Positions 20,137-31,140 are shown, counted from the first letter of the stretch. The stretch: DNA of 64,000 nucleotides from VXYL01 sp963665195 (GCA_963665195.1 OY762070.1:3968001-4032000); one strand, 5' to 3'. Translations and numbers: made by a program. Notes: generated by a model not told the origin, from the letters alone.

Positions 20137-21090
20137 CTAGAGCGCCTCTTTCTCTGCCTCCGTCTCGATTTCCACCTCTACTTCATCCGCGTCGTCGTCG
20201 CCGAGGACCAGCACCCTGCTGCGAATCGGGCCGCCAGCCTCGATCGACATGAGTGAATGCTCTCGGCGGGCCACCGCCACCGTGACGGTGCGGTTCTTGC
20301 GGCGCACCTCCACCGCGGCGTCTTCCGCGTCGTCTTCCGTCGGGCGGCGCAGCAGGCGGTAGGCCTCCTCGGCTGAGGCGACGTCCGCGCCGTCGATGCG
20401 CCGCACGATGTCGCCGGGCCTCAGTTCGCTGTTCGGGGGCGCATCGAGCACCAGCACGCCCGCATCCACGCCGAAATAGGCGCCTAGATCCGCGCCCGCG
20501 TCGACTAGCTTCAAGTCTTCGTCGTGGCGCCCGATGCGCAGAACGTGGGGCGGGCCATCGGCCCAGCGCTCGGCGAACGGTTGCCAAAGCTGGCCGATGC
20601 GCTCGGCCCAGTCGCCGATGTCCGCCGCGTAGGTGGACGTGGTCACGGTAAGCGGGCGGACCTCGCCATCGCGCAGGATGCGTACTTCCACATCCGCGCC
20701 CGGCGAGACCTCGTCCAGCACGCTCTGCAGCTTCACGGGGGCGTCATCGAGACCCGCGAGCGCCACGCCGTCGATGGCGACGATGATGTCCTCGGCAACG
20801 ATGCCCGCCTCGTCGGCGCCACTGTGCGGGGTCACGCCGCCGACATGGACCCCGGCTTGGTCGTGCTCCGCGATCATCACGCCGAGGAAGGCGCGGTCCG
20901 GGTCAATGCGCCAGCGGTCCGCGTAGACGGCGATCTCCTTCGCCGCGTCGGCCATGCGGCCCCGGGCCTCGGCCATCCGCTCGCGCACCGTTTCCATCCG
21001 CTCGCGCATCTCCTCCTCGTCGTGCGCGAGGGCGCTGGCGGCGACGGTCAGGGCGGCCGCGGTTACCAGCAGAACGATCAGTTTCTTCAT
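20137..21090 (-). CDS. Periplasmic two-PDZ-domain protein of a sigma/anti-sigma module
   Basis: This exported protein has 317 residues. A signal peptide (about residues 1-22, ending ASALA) is followed by a charged helix rich in EMRERMETVRERM repeats, probably a coiled coil. PDZ domain 1 is around AFLGVMIAEHDQAG to DDAPVKLQ, and PDZ domain 2 around YFGVDAGVLVLDAP to AYRLLRR. No protease catalytic residues are visible, so it may be a sensor or scaffold. It lies 37 bp downstream of the anti-sigma gene on the same strand, so it may feed periplasmic signals to the sigma switch. The last 25 residues are strongly acidic. Confidence 0.72.
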   Translation of the reverse strand: MKKLIVLLVTAAALTVAASALAHDEEEMRERMETVRERMAEARGRMADAAKEIAVYADRWRIDPDRAFLGVMIAEHDQAGVHVGGVTPHSGADEAGIVAEDIIVAIDGVALAGLDDAPVKLQSVLDEVSPGADVEVRILRDGEVRPLTVTTSTYAADIGDWAERIGQLWQPFAERWADGPPHVLRIGRHDEDLKLVDAGADLGAYFGVDAGVLVLDAPPNSELRPGDIVRRIDGADVASAEEAYRLLRRPTEDDAEDAAVEVRRKNRTVTVAVARREHSLMSIEAGGPIRSRVLVLGDDDADEVEVEIETEAEKEAL

Positions 21091-21127
21091 GGCATGTCTC
21101 CGTTATGTGTCTCTCAAGAACAATCCG

Positions 21128-21661
21128 TTAGAAAACCACCTGGTGGACGAGCTCGCGCTGCCGATAGCTTTCGACATGCTCGAGGCTCTCCAGCAGCTCG
21201 ATGCGTTCCACCAAGAGGGCCTGCCGCGCCTCGGCATCCGCGCCTTCGCGGATGTGGCGGTTGAGCGAGGCGTCGATGCCGCCGATGTGGGCTTGCAGGA
21301 CGCGCTCCACATCGCTCGGCACGAATAGCACCGGCATCTGGCGGCGGCGCGCCTCGATGGCGCGCGACTCGGCGAGGAGCGCGGCGATGTCCGGCTCGGC
21401 CGCGGCCACCGCGGGCGCTTCCGGGCGCGGCGCGAAGAGGATCAAGATGGTCGCCGCGGTGGCAGCGAACAGGCTCGCGGCGACCGCGAATGGCACGTAG
21501 CGGCGGCGCAGCGGCCGTCGGGCGCCGTCGATACGCGCCTCGATGCGCTGCCAAACGCGTGGCGGCGGGCTGAGTTCGGGCAGGCTGCGCAGTTCGGCGG
21601 CAAGCGCCTCTACCTCGGCCTCGCTCGGCTGGTCGACGGCTCGGTTCGTTTGGTCGTTCAT
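21128..21661 (-). CDS. Putative membrane anti-sigma factor
   Basis: This 177-residue protein is encoded directly after the ECF sigma gene with an ATGA overlap (ATG 21661). A hydrophilic cytoplasmic N-terminus (about 60 residues) is followed by one membrane helix (VPFAVAASLFAATAATILIL) and a periplasmic region rich in Arg/Glu helices. This topology and position fit an anti-sigma factor. I do not see the ZAS zinc motif HxxxCxxC, so it would be a non-zinc type. The periplasmic helical segment might bind the adjacent PDZ protein; that is inference. Confidence 0.65.
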   Translation of the reverse strand: MNDQTNRAVDQPSEAEVEALAAELRSLPELSPPPRVWQRIEARIDGARRPLRRRYVPFAVAASLFAATAATILILFAPRPEAPAVAAAEPDIAALLAESRAIEARRRQMPVLFVPSDVERVLQAHIGGIDASLNRHIREGADAEARQALLVERIELLESLEHVESYRQRELVHQVVF

Positions 21662-22230
21662 CGCATCGCACTCCCGATGGCTTGAGCGTCCGCCCCACAG
21701 AGCTTTGCCTGATCGCGCTGCGCGGCGAGATGTCGCCAGGCCCGCGCCAGGCAGGACTTGGAGAAGCTCTTCGAGCGCCCGAAGGCGCGGCCGATCTCCT
21801 CGTGGGTGTAGCCCTCGACGCAGTACATCCAGACCACCATGCGCGCTTGGCCCGGGAGTCTCGCCAAGGACCTGTCGACGTCCAGCGCCCGGTCCGTTTC
21901 CGCCGGCGCGCTGCGTTCGTCGCCAACGAGCGCCTCGCGGCGCTGGTGCCACGGCGAGCGCAGCCGCATGAGGCACTGGTTCGCGGCGATGGTGCGAATC
22001 CACGGCCCGAGGGCCTGGGCGCGTTCGAGTTTGGCTGCGCCGCGCATCACGTCGAGGAACGTGTCCTGCGTCGCCTCCTCGGCCAGGCCTTCGTCGCGCA
22101 GGATGCGCACCGCCATGGTGTACACGGCGCTCGCGTAGGCGCGGTAGACGGTCTCCTGCGCATCGCGCTCCCCCGCCGCCAAGCGGCGCACCACGGCCGG
22201 GTGGACATTGACGCTGCTGAACCGGGACAT
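21658..22230 (-). CDS. ECF-type RNA polymerase sigma factor
   Basis: This extracytoplasmic-function sigma factor has 190 residues, a normal length. Region sigma2 is around YRAYASAVYTMAVRILRD and AEEATQDTFLDV; the sigma4 helix-turn-helix is LPGQARMVVWMYCVEGYTHE then EIGRAFGRS. ATG 22230 has AAAGGAG just before it. The gene overlaps the anti-sigma gene and lies 34 bp after an SDR gene on the same strand, so the four genes may be one transcript. Its regulon is unknown. Confidence 0.9.
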   Translation of the reverse strand: MSRFSSVNVHPAVVRRLAAGERDAQETVYRAYASAVYTMAVRILRDEGLAEEATQDTFLDVMRGAAKLERAQALGPWIRTIAANQCLMRLRSPWHQRREALVGDERSAPAETDRALDVDRSLARLPGQARMVVWMYCVEGYTHEEIGRAFGRSKSFSKSCLARAWRHLAAQRDQAKLCGADAQAIGSAMR

Positions 22231-22264
22231 GCTCCTTTAGATGCCCCGGCTCCGCAAAAGGTCG

Positions 22265-23164
22265 CTAGCGTCTCGGGCGCGGCGCTCGCGGCTGCCGGGG
22301 GTGCGCACCCGACATGTCCATCAGCTGGTCGATGTGCGGCAGCAGGTCCTCGTAGGTGGCGCCGGCGCCGAGCTCGACCGGGTCGTTGACCCAGATGGCG
22401 CTGCGGCTGTAGTTGCCGCCGGAGGCGTGGATCACAGCGCCGTTGGGGGCTTCCTCGCTGCACATGTAGAGCACCGCTGGGCTCACCAGAGCGGGGTGGC
22501 GATTGGGGTCCGGGGCGTCCAGATTCTCGTCGCGGCCCGGCACGGTATTGGTCATGCGGGTGGCGGCGCCCGGGCCGAGGCAGTTCACGCGCACGTTGCG
22601 GTTCGCGCCCTCGAGGGCCAGCACGTTGGCAAGGCCCAGCATGCCCATCTTGGCCGCGCCGTAGTTGGACTGGCCGAAGTTGCCGAAGATGCCGGAGCCG
22701 GAACTGGTGAAGACGATGCGCCCGTAGCGCTGCTCGTACATGTGCGGCCAGGCAGCGTGGGTGACGTAGGCGGTGCCGGTGAGATGCACGTCCATGACCA
22801 GATCGAATTCGTCCAGGGTCATGTTCTTGAACGTGCGGTCGCGCAGGATGCCGGCGTTGTTGACCAGGATGTCGATGCGCCCGAAGGCGCTCACGGCATC
22901 GTCGACGATGCTCTTCGCGCCGTCGCGGTCCGACACCGACGCCTTGTTGGCAATGGCGGTGCCGCCGAACGCCTCGATCTCGGCGACGACAGCGTCCGCG
23001 GCATCGCCGGCGCCGGTGCCGTCGACGCTGCCGCCCAAGTCGTTGACCACCACCTTGGCGCCCCGCTTGGCGAACTCGATGGCGTGGCAGCGGCCGATGC
23101 CGCCACCGGCGCCGGTGACCGCCGCTACCTTGCCTTGGAACTCGCTGTTCTCGAACTCGCTCAT
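22265..23164 (-). CDS. SDR family oxidoreductase (FabG / MFE-2-like)
   Basis: This NAD(P)-dependent short-chain dehydrogenase probably acts on a 3-hydroxyacyl-CoA or similar substrate. The 299-residue protein has the Rossmann motif VTGAGGGIGRCHA, the NNAG motif and the catalytic Ser-Tyr-Lys (SSGSGIFG...SNYGAAK). VVNDLGGSVDGTG after the Rossmann strand resembles the dehydrogenase domain of peroxisomal multifunctional enzyme type 2. A basic, proline-rich tail (PRQPRAPRPRR) ends the protein. Start ATG 23164. It precedes the sigma module on the same strand. Confidence 0.85.
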   Translation of the reverse strand: MSEFENSEFQGKVAAVTGAGGGIGRCHAIEFAKRGAKVVVNDLGGSVDGTGAGDAADAVVAEIEAFGGTAIANKASVSDRDGAKSIVDDAVSAFGRIDILVNNAGILRDRTFKNMTLDEFDLVMDVHLTGTAYVTHAAWPHMYEQRYGRIVFTSSGSGIFGNFGQSNYGAAKMGMLGLANVLALEGANRNVRVNCLGPGAATRMTNTVPGRDENLDAPDPNRHPALVSPAVLYMCSEEAPNGAVIHASGGNYSRSAIWVNDPVELGAGATYEDLLPHIDQLMDMSGAHPRQPRAPRPRR

Positions 23165-23221
23165 CGTCTCCCCTCGTCTTTAAGGAAACCGGCTGATCTG
23201 TTCCGCTATGCTCTGCGAGCC

Positions 23222-24004
23222 ATGGGCGCCATCACCCCGGAACACATCAGCCAGTACAAGGAGGCGGGTTATACCACCGTTCCCGGCTTCTTCGCAGCGC
23301 ACGAGACGGCGGCGCTGCAAGGCGAGGTGGAACGCTGGGTGGCCGATGGCCTGCCGCGGGACGTCTCGATCCCCACGGCGAAGCGCAATCTGCAGCTCAT
23401 TCCGCTGTGGCCGCACAGTCGCCTGTTCCGGGCGCTGCCGTTTCATCCGAAGGTAGTGGCGGCGGTCTCGGCGCTGCTCGGCGATCCGGTAGTGAAGATC
23501 CTCGATCAGATGTTCTACAAGCCGCCGGGCGACGGCATGGGGACGAGCTGGCACACCGACAACGCCTACTTCAAGATCGACGAACCCTTGCGCGGCTGCG
23601 CCATGTGGGTTGCCATCCACGACGCGAATGCCGACAACGGCGGCCTGAAGGTGGTGCCGAGCGTGTTCGACCGTTCGCTGCTGCACGAGCGGGACCCGGA
23701 CAGCGACCATCACATCCGAACGTACTTGGACGAGAGCCGTGCGCAGCAGTGCGACCTTGCCGCGGGCGGGGTGGTGTTCTTCTGCTTCGGCACGCCGCAC
23801 GCCACCGGCCCCAATCCGACCCCCAAGGGCCGCGCCGGAGTGGGCATTCACTTCGTGAATCTGGACTACGGCAATGCCGCCATGCGCGGCCGGCGCGGGC
23901 GCTGGCAGCACGTCTTCCTCACCGGCGAGGAGGCAACGGCCGGCGAGCGCGAGTACGGCGAGCGCATCTCCTTCGCCGCCGAACTCGCCGCGGCGGCGAA
24001 CTGA
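23222..24004 (+). CDS. Phytanoyl-CoA dioxygenase (PhyH) family protein 1
   Basis: This is an Fe(II)/2-oxoglutarate-type oxygenase of 260 residues whose substrate is unknown. The iron facial triad is visible as SWHTDNAYF (His-x-Asp) and a distal His in FGTPHATGPNP, with the following GRAGVGIHF Arg region for 2-oxoglutarate. Start ATG 23222; the upstream open frame is antisense to the SDR gene. It is followed 3 bp later by an M20 peptidase, so the two are probably co-transcribed. Confidence 0.85.
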   Translation: MGAITPEHISQYKEAGYTTVPGFFAAHETAALQGEVERWVADGLPRDVSIPTAKRNLQLIPLWPHSRLFRALPFHPKVVAAVSALLGDPVVKILDQMFYKPPGDGMGTSWHTDNAYFKIDEPLRGCAMWVAIHDANADNGGLKVVPSVFDRSLLHERDPDSDHHIRTYLDESRAQQCDLAAGGVVFFCFGTPHATGPNPTPKGRAGVGIHFVNLDYGNAAMRGRRGRWQHVFLTGEEATAGEREYGERISFAAELAAAAN

Positions 24005-24007
24005 TCC

Positions 24008-25456
24008 GTGGACGCTCGCCTCGCGCCAGTAATCGAGAGAGCCGATGCAGCCTTCGGCGAAGCCGTCCGCCAAGTGGGGGAGTTCGTGGACTACGCCGCC
24101 GTCTCCTACGGCGGCGCCGAGGGCGCTCATGCGGGCCGCGTCAGAGAGCTGGCGGCTGCGGTCGTGCGGCACCTCGGCAACTTGCCCGCAGCGCAGCGGC
24201 CCAGCCGCTGCCTGCTGCACGAACTGCCGGATGCGCTGCCGCTGGTCACCGCCGAGTGGGATGCGGGCGGGGCTCTGCCGACGCTGCTCGTCTACGGCCA
24301 TGGGGACGTGCAGCCAGCGAATGCCGAAGAGTGGCACTCGCCGCCCTTCGAGGCCGTGGTGCGCCGAGACGACAGCGGCAGCGAACGCCTATACGGGCGC
24401 GGCACCAGCGACGACATCGGCGGCTGGTACAGCCATGTCGCCGCCATTAGGGCTTGGCTGGCAAGCCGCGGCAGGCTGCCCCTGAACGTGCGTCTGATGA
24501 TCGAGTTCGAGGAGGAGATCGGCTCCCCCAACCTGATGCGCTACGTGGACCATCTGGGCGACTTCGTAGAGGTGGACGCGATGGTGCTGACGGACTGCGA
24601 AAACCCGTCCGTGGATGTGCCGGGCCTCACCGTCTCCCTGCGCGGACTCGCGGAGGCCGATCTGGTCTGCCGAACCGGGCACGGCGATGGCCACTCCGGC
24701 CTCTTCGGCGGGGTCTGGAGCGATCCGAGCCTGGCGCTCGTCCGCATAGCGAACCGGCTGCTCGATGCGGACGGTCGCGCCGCGTTCGCCCGCCAGGAAC
24801 TTGGCAGGGACGAGCGGCGCGCCCTCGCCTCTGTCGATCCCGAGCTCGACTTCGATCCCGCCGCCGCGCTGCCGGACCGCGGCCGCGCCAAGGCCGAGTG
24901 GGTCTGGCGCCAGCCGGCCATCACGATCACTGGTACCTCGCTGCCGGATGTCGCGTCGGAGAACAACGAGTCGAAGCCCACCAACTCGGTGCGCGGCGAG
25001 GCGCGACTGCGGCTGTCCATCCGCGTGCCGCCGGGTGCGACCGCGGATGCGGTGCTCGACGAAGTGGAAGCCATCGTCGCGGATTCGCCGCCTCCTGGCA
25101 TTCAAGTCTCGCTGGAACGCCGCCACGCCGGCGATGGCGGCGCATGGCGCTACGACGTGCCCGACTGCATCGCCTTCGAGGCGGCGAACCGAGCCTACGC
25201 CACGGTCTGGGGCACGCCGCCGCTGCGGGTCGGCGTCGGCGGCAGCATCCCCTTCGTGCAGCAGTTCGCGGCTCGCTTCGGCGCCACCACGCCGCTCATC
25301 CTGAACGGCGTGCTGGACCCCGCCTCCGCGCTTCATGCCCCCAACGAATCGCTGCACCTCGGCGTCTTCCGCAAGGCGATCCACACCAACATCCACCTGC
25401 TGGACGAGTTCGGCAAGCTCGCGCGCGGGCGCTTCATGGACCCGCCAAGCGGTTAG
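24008..25456 (+). CDS. M20 family metallopeptidase (dipeptidase/deacylase)
   Basis: This zinc-dependent amidohydrolase of the ArgE/DapE/dipeptidase group has 482 residues. The metal ligands are visible in order: YGHGDVQP (His, Asp), GRGTSDDIGG (bridging Asp), EFEEEIGSP (general base Glu and ligand Glu), LTDCEN and a C-terminal His in LHAPNESLHL. The dimerisation or lid domain lies at about residues 205-370. It starts at GTG 24008, three bases after the PhyH stop. The substrate is probably a dipeptide or N-acyl amino acid; that is a family-level guess. Confidence 0.88.
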   Translation: MDARLAPVIERADAAFGEAVRQVGEFVDYAAVSYGGAEGAHAGRVRELAAAVVRHLGNLPAAQRPSRCLLHELPDALPLVTAEWDAGGALPTLLVYGHGDVQPANAEEWHSPPFEAVVRRDDSGSERLYGRGTSDDIGGWYSHVAAIRAWLASRGRLPLNVRLMIEFEEEIGSPNLMRYVDHLGDFVEVDAMVLTDCENPSVDVPGLTVSLRGLAEADLVCRTGHGDGHSGLFGGVWSDPSLALVRIANRLLDADGRAAFARQELGRDERRALASVDPELDFDPAAALPDRGRAKAEWVWRQPAITITGTSLPDVASENNESKPTNSVRGEARLRLSIRVPPGATADAVLDEVEAIVADSPPPGIQVSLERRHAGDGGAWRYDVPDCIAFEAANRAYATVWGTPPLRVGVGGSIPFVQQFAARFGATTPLILNGVLDPASALHAPNESLHLGVFRKAIHTNIHLLDEFGKLARGRFMDPPSG

Positions 25457-25494
25457 TATCGGCGCCACTCGCCCACCTCCAAAGGAGCATCACC

Positions 25495-27123
<1,629 letters not shown>

Positions 27124-27549
27124 CTGCCTCGCGCATTCGCAACTCCAGGGACAAGCTCGCGCTGGCCCAGCCGCCACGGCAACGGCCTGGTTAGCGAGCG
27201 CGGCTTCGACCTAGGAGCTTGAGTGCGTTTGATGCTTACGATTGAGTCAAGTTCTGTGACGCCGGTGGGAGACCGCGCAGCGTTCTCGATCGCGTCGCGC
27301 CAGCGACGCGCCTAGTCCTCCACCTCAAAGTCGCCGAAGTCGTCCTCCCGCACATGGGGCAGGACCAAATGGCATCAACGACCTCTACGAAGAACGGGCC
27401 GACCGCAGGGCCGCCGAGCACCGCGCACCAGCGCAGCGGCGGGGATCGAGGGTAGTCAGCGGCGGCAGTCAGCCGCCGCGCGGCAGCGCCTTCTGTCGCC
27501 GGCGTATAATCCGCGCCCCCGCGGGCGGCCCCCATGCCAAGGCGTCGCG
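27124..27549. other. 426-bp intergenic region before mnmG
   Basis: No convincing gene is seen. On the minus strand near 27310-27400 two neighbouring frames read VGPFFVEVVDA and then LVLPHVREDDFGDFEVED before a TAG at 27312-27314, which could be the frameshifted 3' end of a lost gene. The distal part carries the mnmG -10 element. I see no tRNA or clear terminator. Confidence 0.4.
27505..27510 (+). promoter_or_regulatory. Candidate -10 element for mnmG
   Basis: A perfect TATAAT lies 39 bases before the mnmG ATG. A matching -35 is not obvious. Confidence 0.45.
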
Positions 27550-29463
27550 ATGATTCACCCACAGCGCTTCGATGTCATCGTCATCGGTGGCGGCCATGCC
27601 GGCGCCGAGGCGGCGCTCGCCTCCGCTCGGATTGGCGCTGCGACGCTGCTGCTCACGCAGAGCCTCGAGACGGTTGGACAGATGTCCTGCAACCCCGCCA
27701 TCGGCGGCATCGGCAAGTCCCATCTGGTGCGCGAAATCGACGCTCTGGGGGGGGCGATGGCGCTTGCCGCGGACCGCGCCGGCATCCACTTCCGCACGCT
27801 GAACGTCAGCAAGGGGCCGGCGGTTAGGGCCACCCGAGCGCAAGCGGACCGGGTGCTCTACAAGAACGCCATGCGCGCCATGGTGGAGAATCAGGCGAAC
27901 CTGACGACGTTCCAGCAGTCCGTGGTGGACCTCTACATCGAGAACGACGCGGTGCGCGGCGTGGATACGCAGATGGGTCTGCGCTTCCTTGCCGACAGAG
28001 TGGTGCTCACCACCGGCACCTTCCTTGGCGGTCGCATCCACATCGGCTTGGAGAACCAGCCGGGGGGACGCGCCGGGGACGCGCCAGCCAACGCGCTGGC
28101 GGGGCGCCTGCGGAAACTGCCGCTGCGCGTGGATCGGCTGAAGACCGGCACGCCGCCGCGTCTCGACGGGCGCAGCGTGGACGTCGGCGCCATGGAGACC
28201 CAGCCTGGCGACGAGCCCCGGCCGGTGATGTCGTTTCTGTCTACGGCGGATGCGCATCCGCGCCAGACGGTGTGCCGCATCACCCATACCAACGCGGCTA
28301 CGCACGACATCATCCGCGCCGCGCTGGACCGTTCGCCAATGTACGCCGGGGTGATTCAAGGCGCAGGGCCCCGCTACTGCCCGTCCATCGAGGACAAGGT
28401 GGTGCGCTTCGCCGATCGCTCGCAGCATCAGATCTTCGTGGAACCGGAGGGTCTCGATACCCACGAGCTGTACCCGAACGGCATCTCCACAAGCCTGCCG
28501 TTCGACGTGCAGCTCGCGGCCGTGCAGAGCGTTCGCGGCTTCGAGAACGCGCACATCACGCGGCCGGGCTACGCCATCGAGTACGACTTCTTCGATCCGC
28601 GCGATCTCAAGCCGACGCTTGAGACGCGCTGCATCGCCGGCCTCTATTTCGCCGGCCAGATCAACGGCACCACGGGCTACGAAGAAGCCGCCGCCCAGGG
28701 CCTGCTGGCTGGGGCGAATGCCGCATTGGTCGCCGCCGGCAAAGCCGAGTGGTGCCCGGCGCGCTACGACGGCTACCTCGGCGTGCTGGTGGACGACCTC
28801 GTCAACTTCGGCGTCACCGAGCCGTACCGGATGTTCACCAGCCGCGCCGAGTACCGCCTGCGGCTGCGCCAGGACAACGCCGATCAGCGGCTGACGCCCA
28901 AGGGCCGCGAGCTCGGCCTGGTGGATGACATGCGCTGGCGCGCGTTCAGGGGCAAGCGGCAGGCGTTTGACGACGCCCGGGACCGTCTGGCGGCAACCAA
29001 GGTTGCGCCGGGCGGAGACCTCGCCGCGGCCGTAGAAGCCGTCACCGGCGAGACCGTGGGCCAGTCGACCTCTGTTCTGGATCTCTTGAAGCGTCCGGCG
29101 GTAGATGCCGAGGGCATTGCGGCTGCGTTGGCGCGCGTCGGTGCGCCGCCGATCAGCGCGGCGGCGCTGGAACAGGTAGCGATCGACGCCCGCTATGCCG
29201 GCTACATGCAGCGTCAGGACGACGAGATCGAGCGCGTGAAGGCCGGCGAGGCCGTGGCGCTTGCTGCCGACTTCGACTACGCGCGCATCTCCGGCCTCTC
29301 GAACGAGTTGAAGGAGAAGCTCCGCGCCCGGCAGCCGCGCACCATCGCAGAGGCGACGCGCGTGCCCGGCGTCACGCCGGCGGCGCTGTCGATCTTGCTG
29401 GTGCATGCCAAGCGCGCTGCCGGTGAACGCGCCCCGGGAGTGCGCGAACGGCGCACCGCTTGA
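27550..29463 (+). CDS. mnmG: tRNA uridine-34 carboxymethylaminomethyl synthase MnmG (GidA)
   Basis: MnmG, with MnmE, uses FAD and methylenetetrahydrofolate to make cmnm5U at tRNA wobble U34. The 637-residue protein has the FAD-binding GGGHAGAEAALA near the N-terminus, CNPAIGGIGKSHLV, and the family signatures GPRYCPSIEDK and GQINGTTGYEEAAAQG; a helical C-terminal domain ends at about residue 630. Start ATG 27550. Its TGA overlaps the rsmG TTG start. mnmE is not in the window. Confidence 0.97.
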   Translation: MIHPQRFDVIVIGGGHAGAEAALASARIGAATLLLTQSLETVGQMSCNPAIGGIGKSHLVREIDALGGAMALAADRAGIHFRTLNVSKGPAVRATRAQADRVLYKNAMRAMVENQANLTTFQQSVVDLYIENDAVRGVDTQMGLRFLADRVVLTTGTFLGGRIHIGLENQPGGRAGDAPANALAGRLRKLPLRVDRLKTGTPPRLDGRSVDVGAMETQPGDEPRPVMSFLSTADAHPRQTVCRITHTNAATHDIIRAALDRSPMYAGVIQGAGPRYCPSIEDKVVRFADRSQHQIFVEPEGLDTHELYPNGISTSLPFDVQLAAVQSVRGFENAHITRPGYAIEYDFFDPRDLKPTLETRCIAGLYFAGQINGTTGYEEAAAQGLLAGANAALVAAGKAEWCPARYDGYLGVLVDDLVNFGVTEPYRMFTSRAEYRLRLRQDNADQRLTPKGRELGLVDDMRWRAFRGKRQAFDDARDRLAATKVAPGGDLAAAVEAVTGETVGQSTSVLDLLKRPAVDAEGIAAALARVGAPPISAAALEQVAIDARYAGYMQRQDDEIERVKAGEAVALAADFDYARISGLSNELKEKLRARQPRTIAEATRVPGVTPAALSILLVHAKRAAGERAPGVRERRTA

Positions 29464-30032
29464 CGGCCCTCGGCGCCCAGGCCGCCGAGCGGCTCGCCGC
29501 GTTCGAGGCACTCGTGCGGCGCTGGAACCGGCGCGTCAATCTGGTTTCGCGCCACGACATCCATCGCCTGCGCGAGCGCCACACTGGCGACAGCTTGGCC
29601 TTGCTGCCTCTCTGCCGCGGTCGTCTGGCCGATGTGGGCAGCGGCGCCGGGTTCCCTGGCGTGCCGCTTGCCATCGCCCGCCCGGGCATGGCGGTGGTGC
29701 TGATCGAACGGAGCCTGCGCAAGAGCCGGTTCCTCCGCCACGCCGCGATGGAACTGGACCTCGGCAACGTGGAAGTCGTGCTGGCCGATGCCGCGGACTA
29801 CGCCCCGGACGCTCTGTTCGACACGGTGACCGTGCGCGCCGTGGCGCCGCCGACGCGCGCTTGGACGCTGGTGCGCCACCTCCTCGCGCAAGGCGGCGCG
29901 GCGCTGCTGCAATCCCGCGAGCCGCCAGCCGCGGCGACCTTCGAGCGCGGCAGGATCCGATACTTGGCGGAGTACGCGGCAGGGGCGGTCGCAACCGTCG
30001 TCGAACCGTCGTTTGCGAGCCCCGGGGCCTGA
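29460..30032 (+). CDS. rsmG: 16S rRNA (guanine-527-N7) methyltransferase RsmG (GidB)
   Basis: RsmG methylates G527 of 16S rRNA. The 190-residue protein has the motif WNRRVNLVS and SAM motif I DVGSGAGFPGVPLAI, followed by LIERSLRKSRFLRH. It starts at TTG 29460 overlapping the mnmG stop (TTGA). In most bacteria parA and parB follow; here the next gene is on the opposite strand and its stop codon abuts the rsmG stop with no intergenic base. Confidence 0.94.
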   Translation: MTALGAQAAERLAAFEALVRRWNRRVNLVSRHDIHRLRERHTGDSLALLPLCRGRLADVGSGAGFPGVPLAIARPGMAVVLIERSLRKSRFLRHAAMELDLGNVEVVLADAADYAPDALFDTVTVRAVAPPTRAWTLVRHLLAQGGAALLQSREPPAAATFERGRIRYLAEYAAGAVATVVEPSFASPGA

Positions 30033-31139
30033 CTACGCCGTGCCCGCGTAGTACGGCGTCCGCCGCGCCTGGTCGTAGTCGAGGATCGTCAGGCGCTCCA
30101 TCAGCCGGCGGTGGGGCCAGAAGTCGCCGCTGGCGGTGTGCAGCACGGCGCGGTTGTCCCACATGGCGATGGAACCGGCTTCCCAGCGGAATCGGCAGGT
30201 GTATTCGGGCCGGCCCTCTTGCAGCTTCATGCGCCACAGCAGGTCTCGCTCCTCGTCTTCCGGGATGCCGTGCTGCGGAGCGAAGCGCTTCACGAAGCCC
30301 TGCTGGACGTAGAGCGTGGTGCGGCCGGTCTCGGGATGCGTACGGGCGACAGGATGTACGGCGACGGGCGTCTTGCCGTCCATCTGGTGGCCGACCGAGC
30401 CGATGTGTACTGCGGAAAGATGTTCGACCCGTTCCTTGACGGCCGCCGGCAGACCCTCCCACATGCCGTAACAGTCGCAGAAGCAGGTGTCGCCGCCGAC
30501 GGGCGGAGCTTCCCGGCACATGAGGATGGAACCCATCGGCGGCCGCGCCTGCCAAGTGGCGTCGGCGTGCCAGCCGGCGGCGGCGTTGGGCACGGCTTCG
30601 TCCGACGGCAGCACCAGCATGTCGGGGATGTCCGGCACCTTGATCTGCTGGTTCAGGTCGTGCGGCGAGTTCGGCATGTGCTCGCGTTCGCCGAACGGGG
30701 CGCCCACTTCGCCGAAGCGCTCGGCGAAGGCGACCATTCCCGCCCGACTGAGGTGGCCCTGGTCGCGGAACATGATGACGCGGCGCTCAAGCCAGAGTTC
30801 GCGCAGGAAGGCGACCATGGCGGGGTCCTCGAGGTGCTGCGCCAGGTCGATGCCGTGGACGACGCTGCCGATGCTCGGCTGCACGGGTTCGAGCTTGAGT
30901 GCGATGCCGCAAACGGTGACCGGCTTGTAGTAGACGGTGCCGAAGCTGCCCGCCACGAGTTGGTCCTGGGCCAGGATGTCGGCGACCTTGTCGCGCCGGC
31001 TGCGCGTCGCCGGGGAGCGCACTTCGGCGACGGCGCCGAGCGGCGTGGCCCGGGACGGCGGCTTGTCGGCTTCGGCGCGGGCGCGGCGGCGGACGTACAG
31101 GGGATTGTCGGCAAGCTGCGGATCCTGCACGGCGGCCAC
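30033..31139 (-). CDS. TauD/TfdA family Fe(II)/2-oxoglutarate dioxygenase
   Basis: This alpha-ketoglutarate-dependent oxygenase has 368 residues and an unknown substrate. The core covers about residues 80-360: the ligands are GWHADATWQ (His-x-Asp) and the distal His of DNRAVLHTA, with Arg in HRRLMERLTI for 2-oxoglutarate. An N-terminal extension of about 75 residues, rich in Arg/Ala, precedes the family core. It starts at GTG 31139, one base after the TAA of the upstream alpha/beta hydrolase, with GGGGAG upstream; the two are an operon. Confidence 0.87.
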   Translation of the reverse strand: MAAVQDPQLADNPLYVRRRARAEADKPPSRATPLGAVAEVRSPATRSRRDKVADILAQDQLVAGSFGTVYYKPVTVCGIALKLEPVQPSIGSVVHGIDLAQHLEDPAMVAFLRELWLERRVIMFRDQGHLSRAGMVAFAERFGEVGAPFGEREHMPNSPHDLNQQIKVPDIPDMLVLPSDEAVPNAAAGWHADATWQARPPMGSILMCREAPPVGGDTCFCDCYGMWEGLPAAVKERVEHLSAVHIGSVGHQMDGKTPVAVHPVARTHPETGRTTLYVQQGFVKRFAPQHGIPEDEERDLLWRMKLQEGRPEYTCRFRWEAGSIAMWDNRAVLHTASGDFWPHRRLMERLTILDYDQARRTPYYAGTA

Positions 31140-31140
31140 G

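Noticed and set aside
27236..27562. 108-residue open frame on the minus strand
   Set aside because: No domain-like text, it overlaps the mnmG promoter and start, and GC-rich DNA gives many such chance frames.
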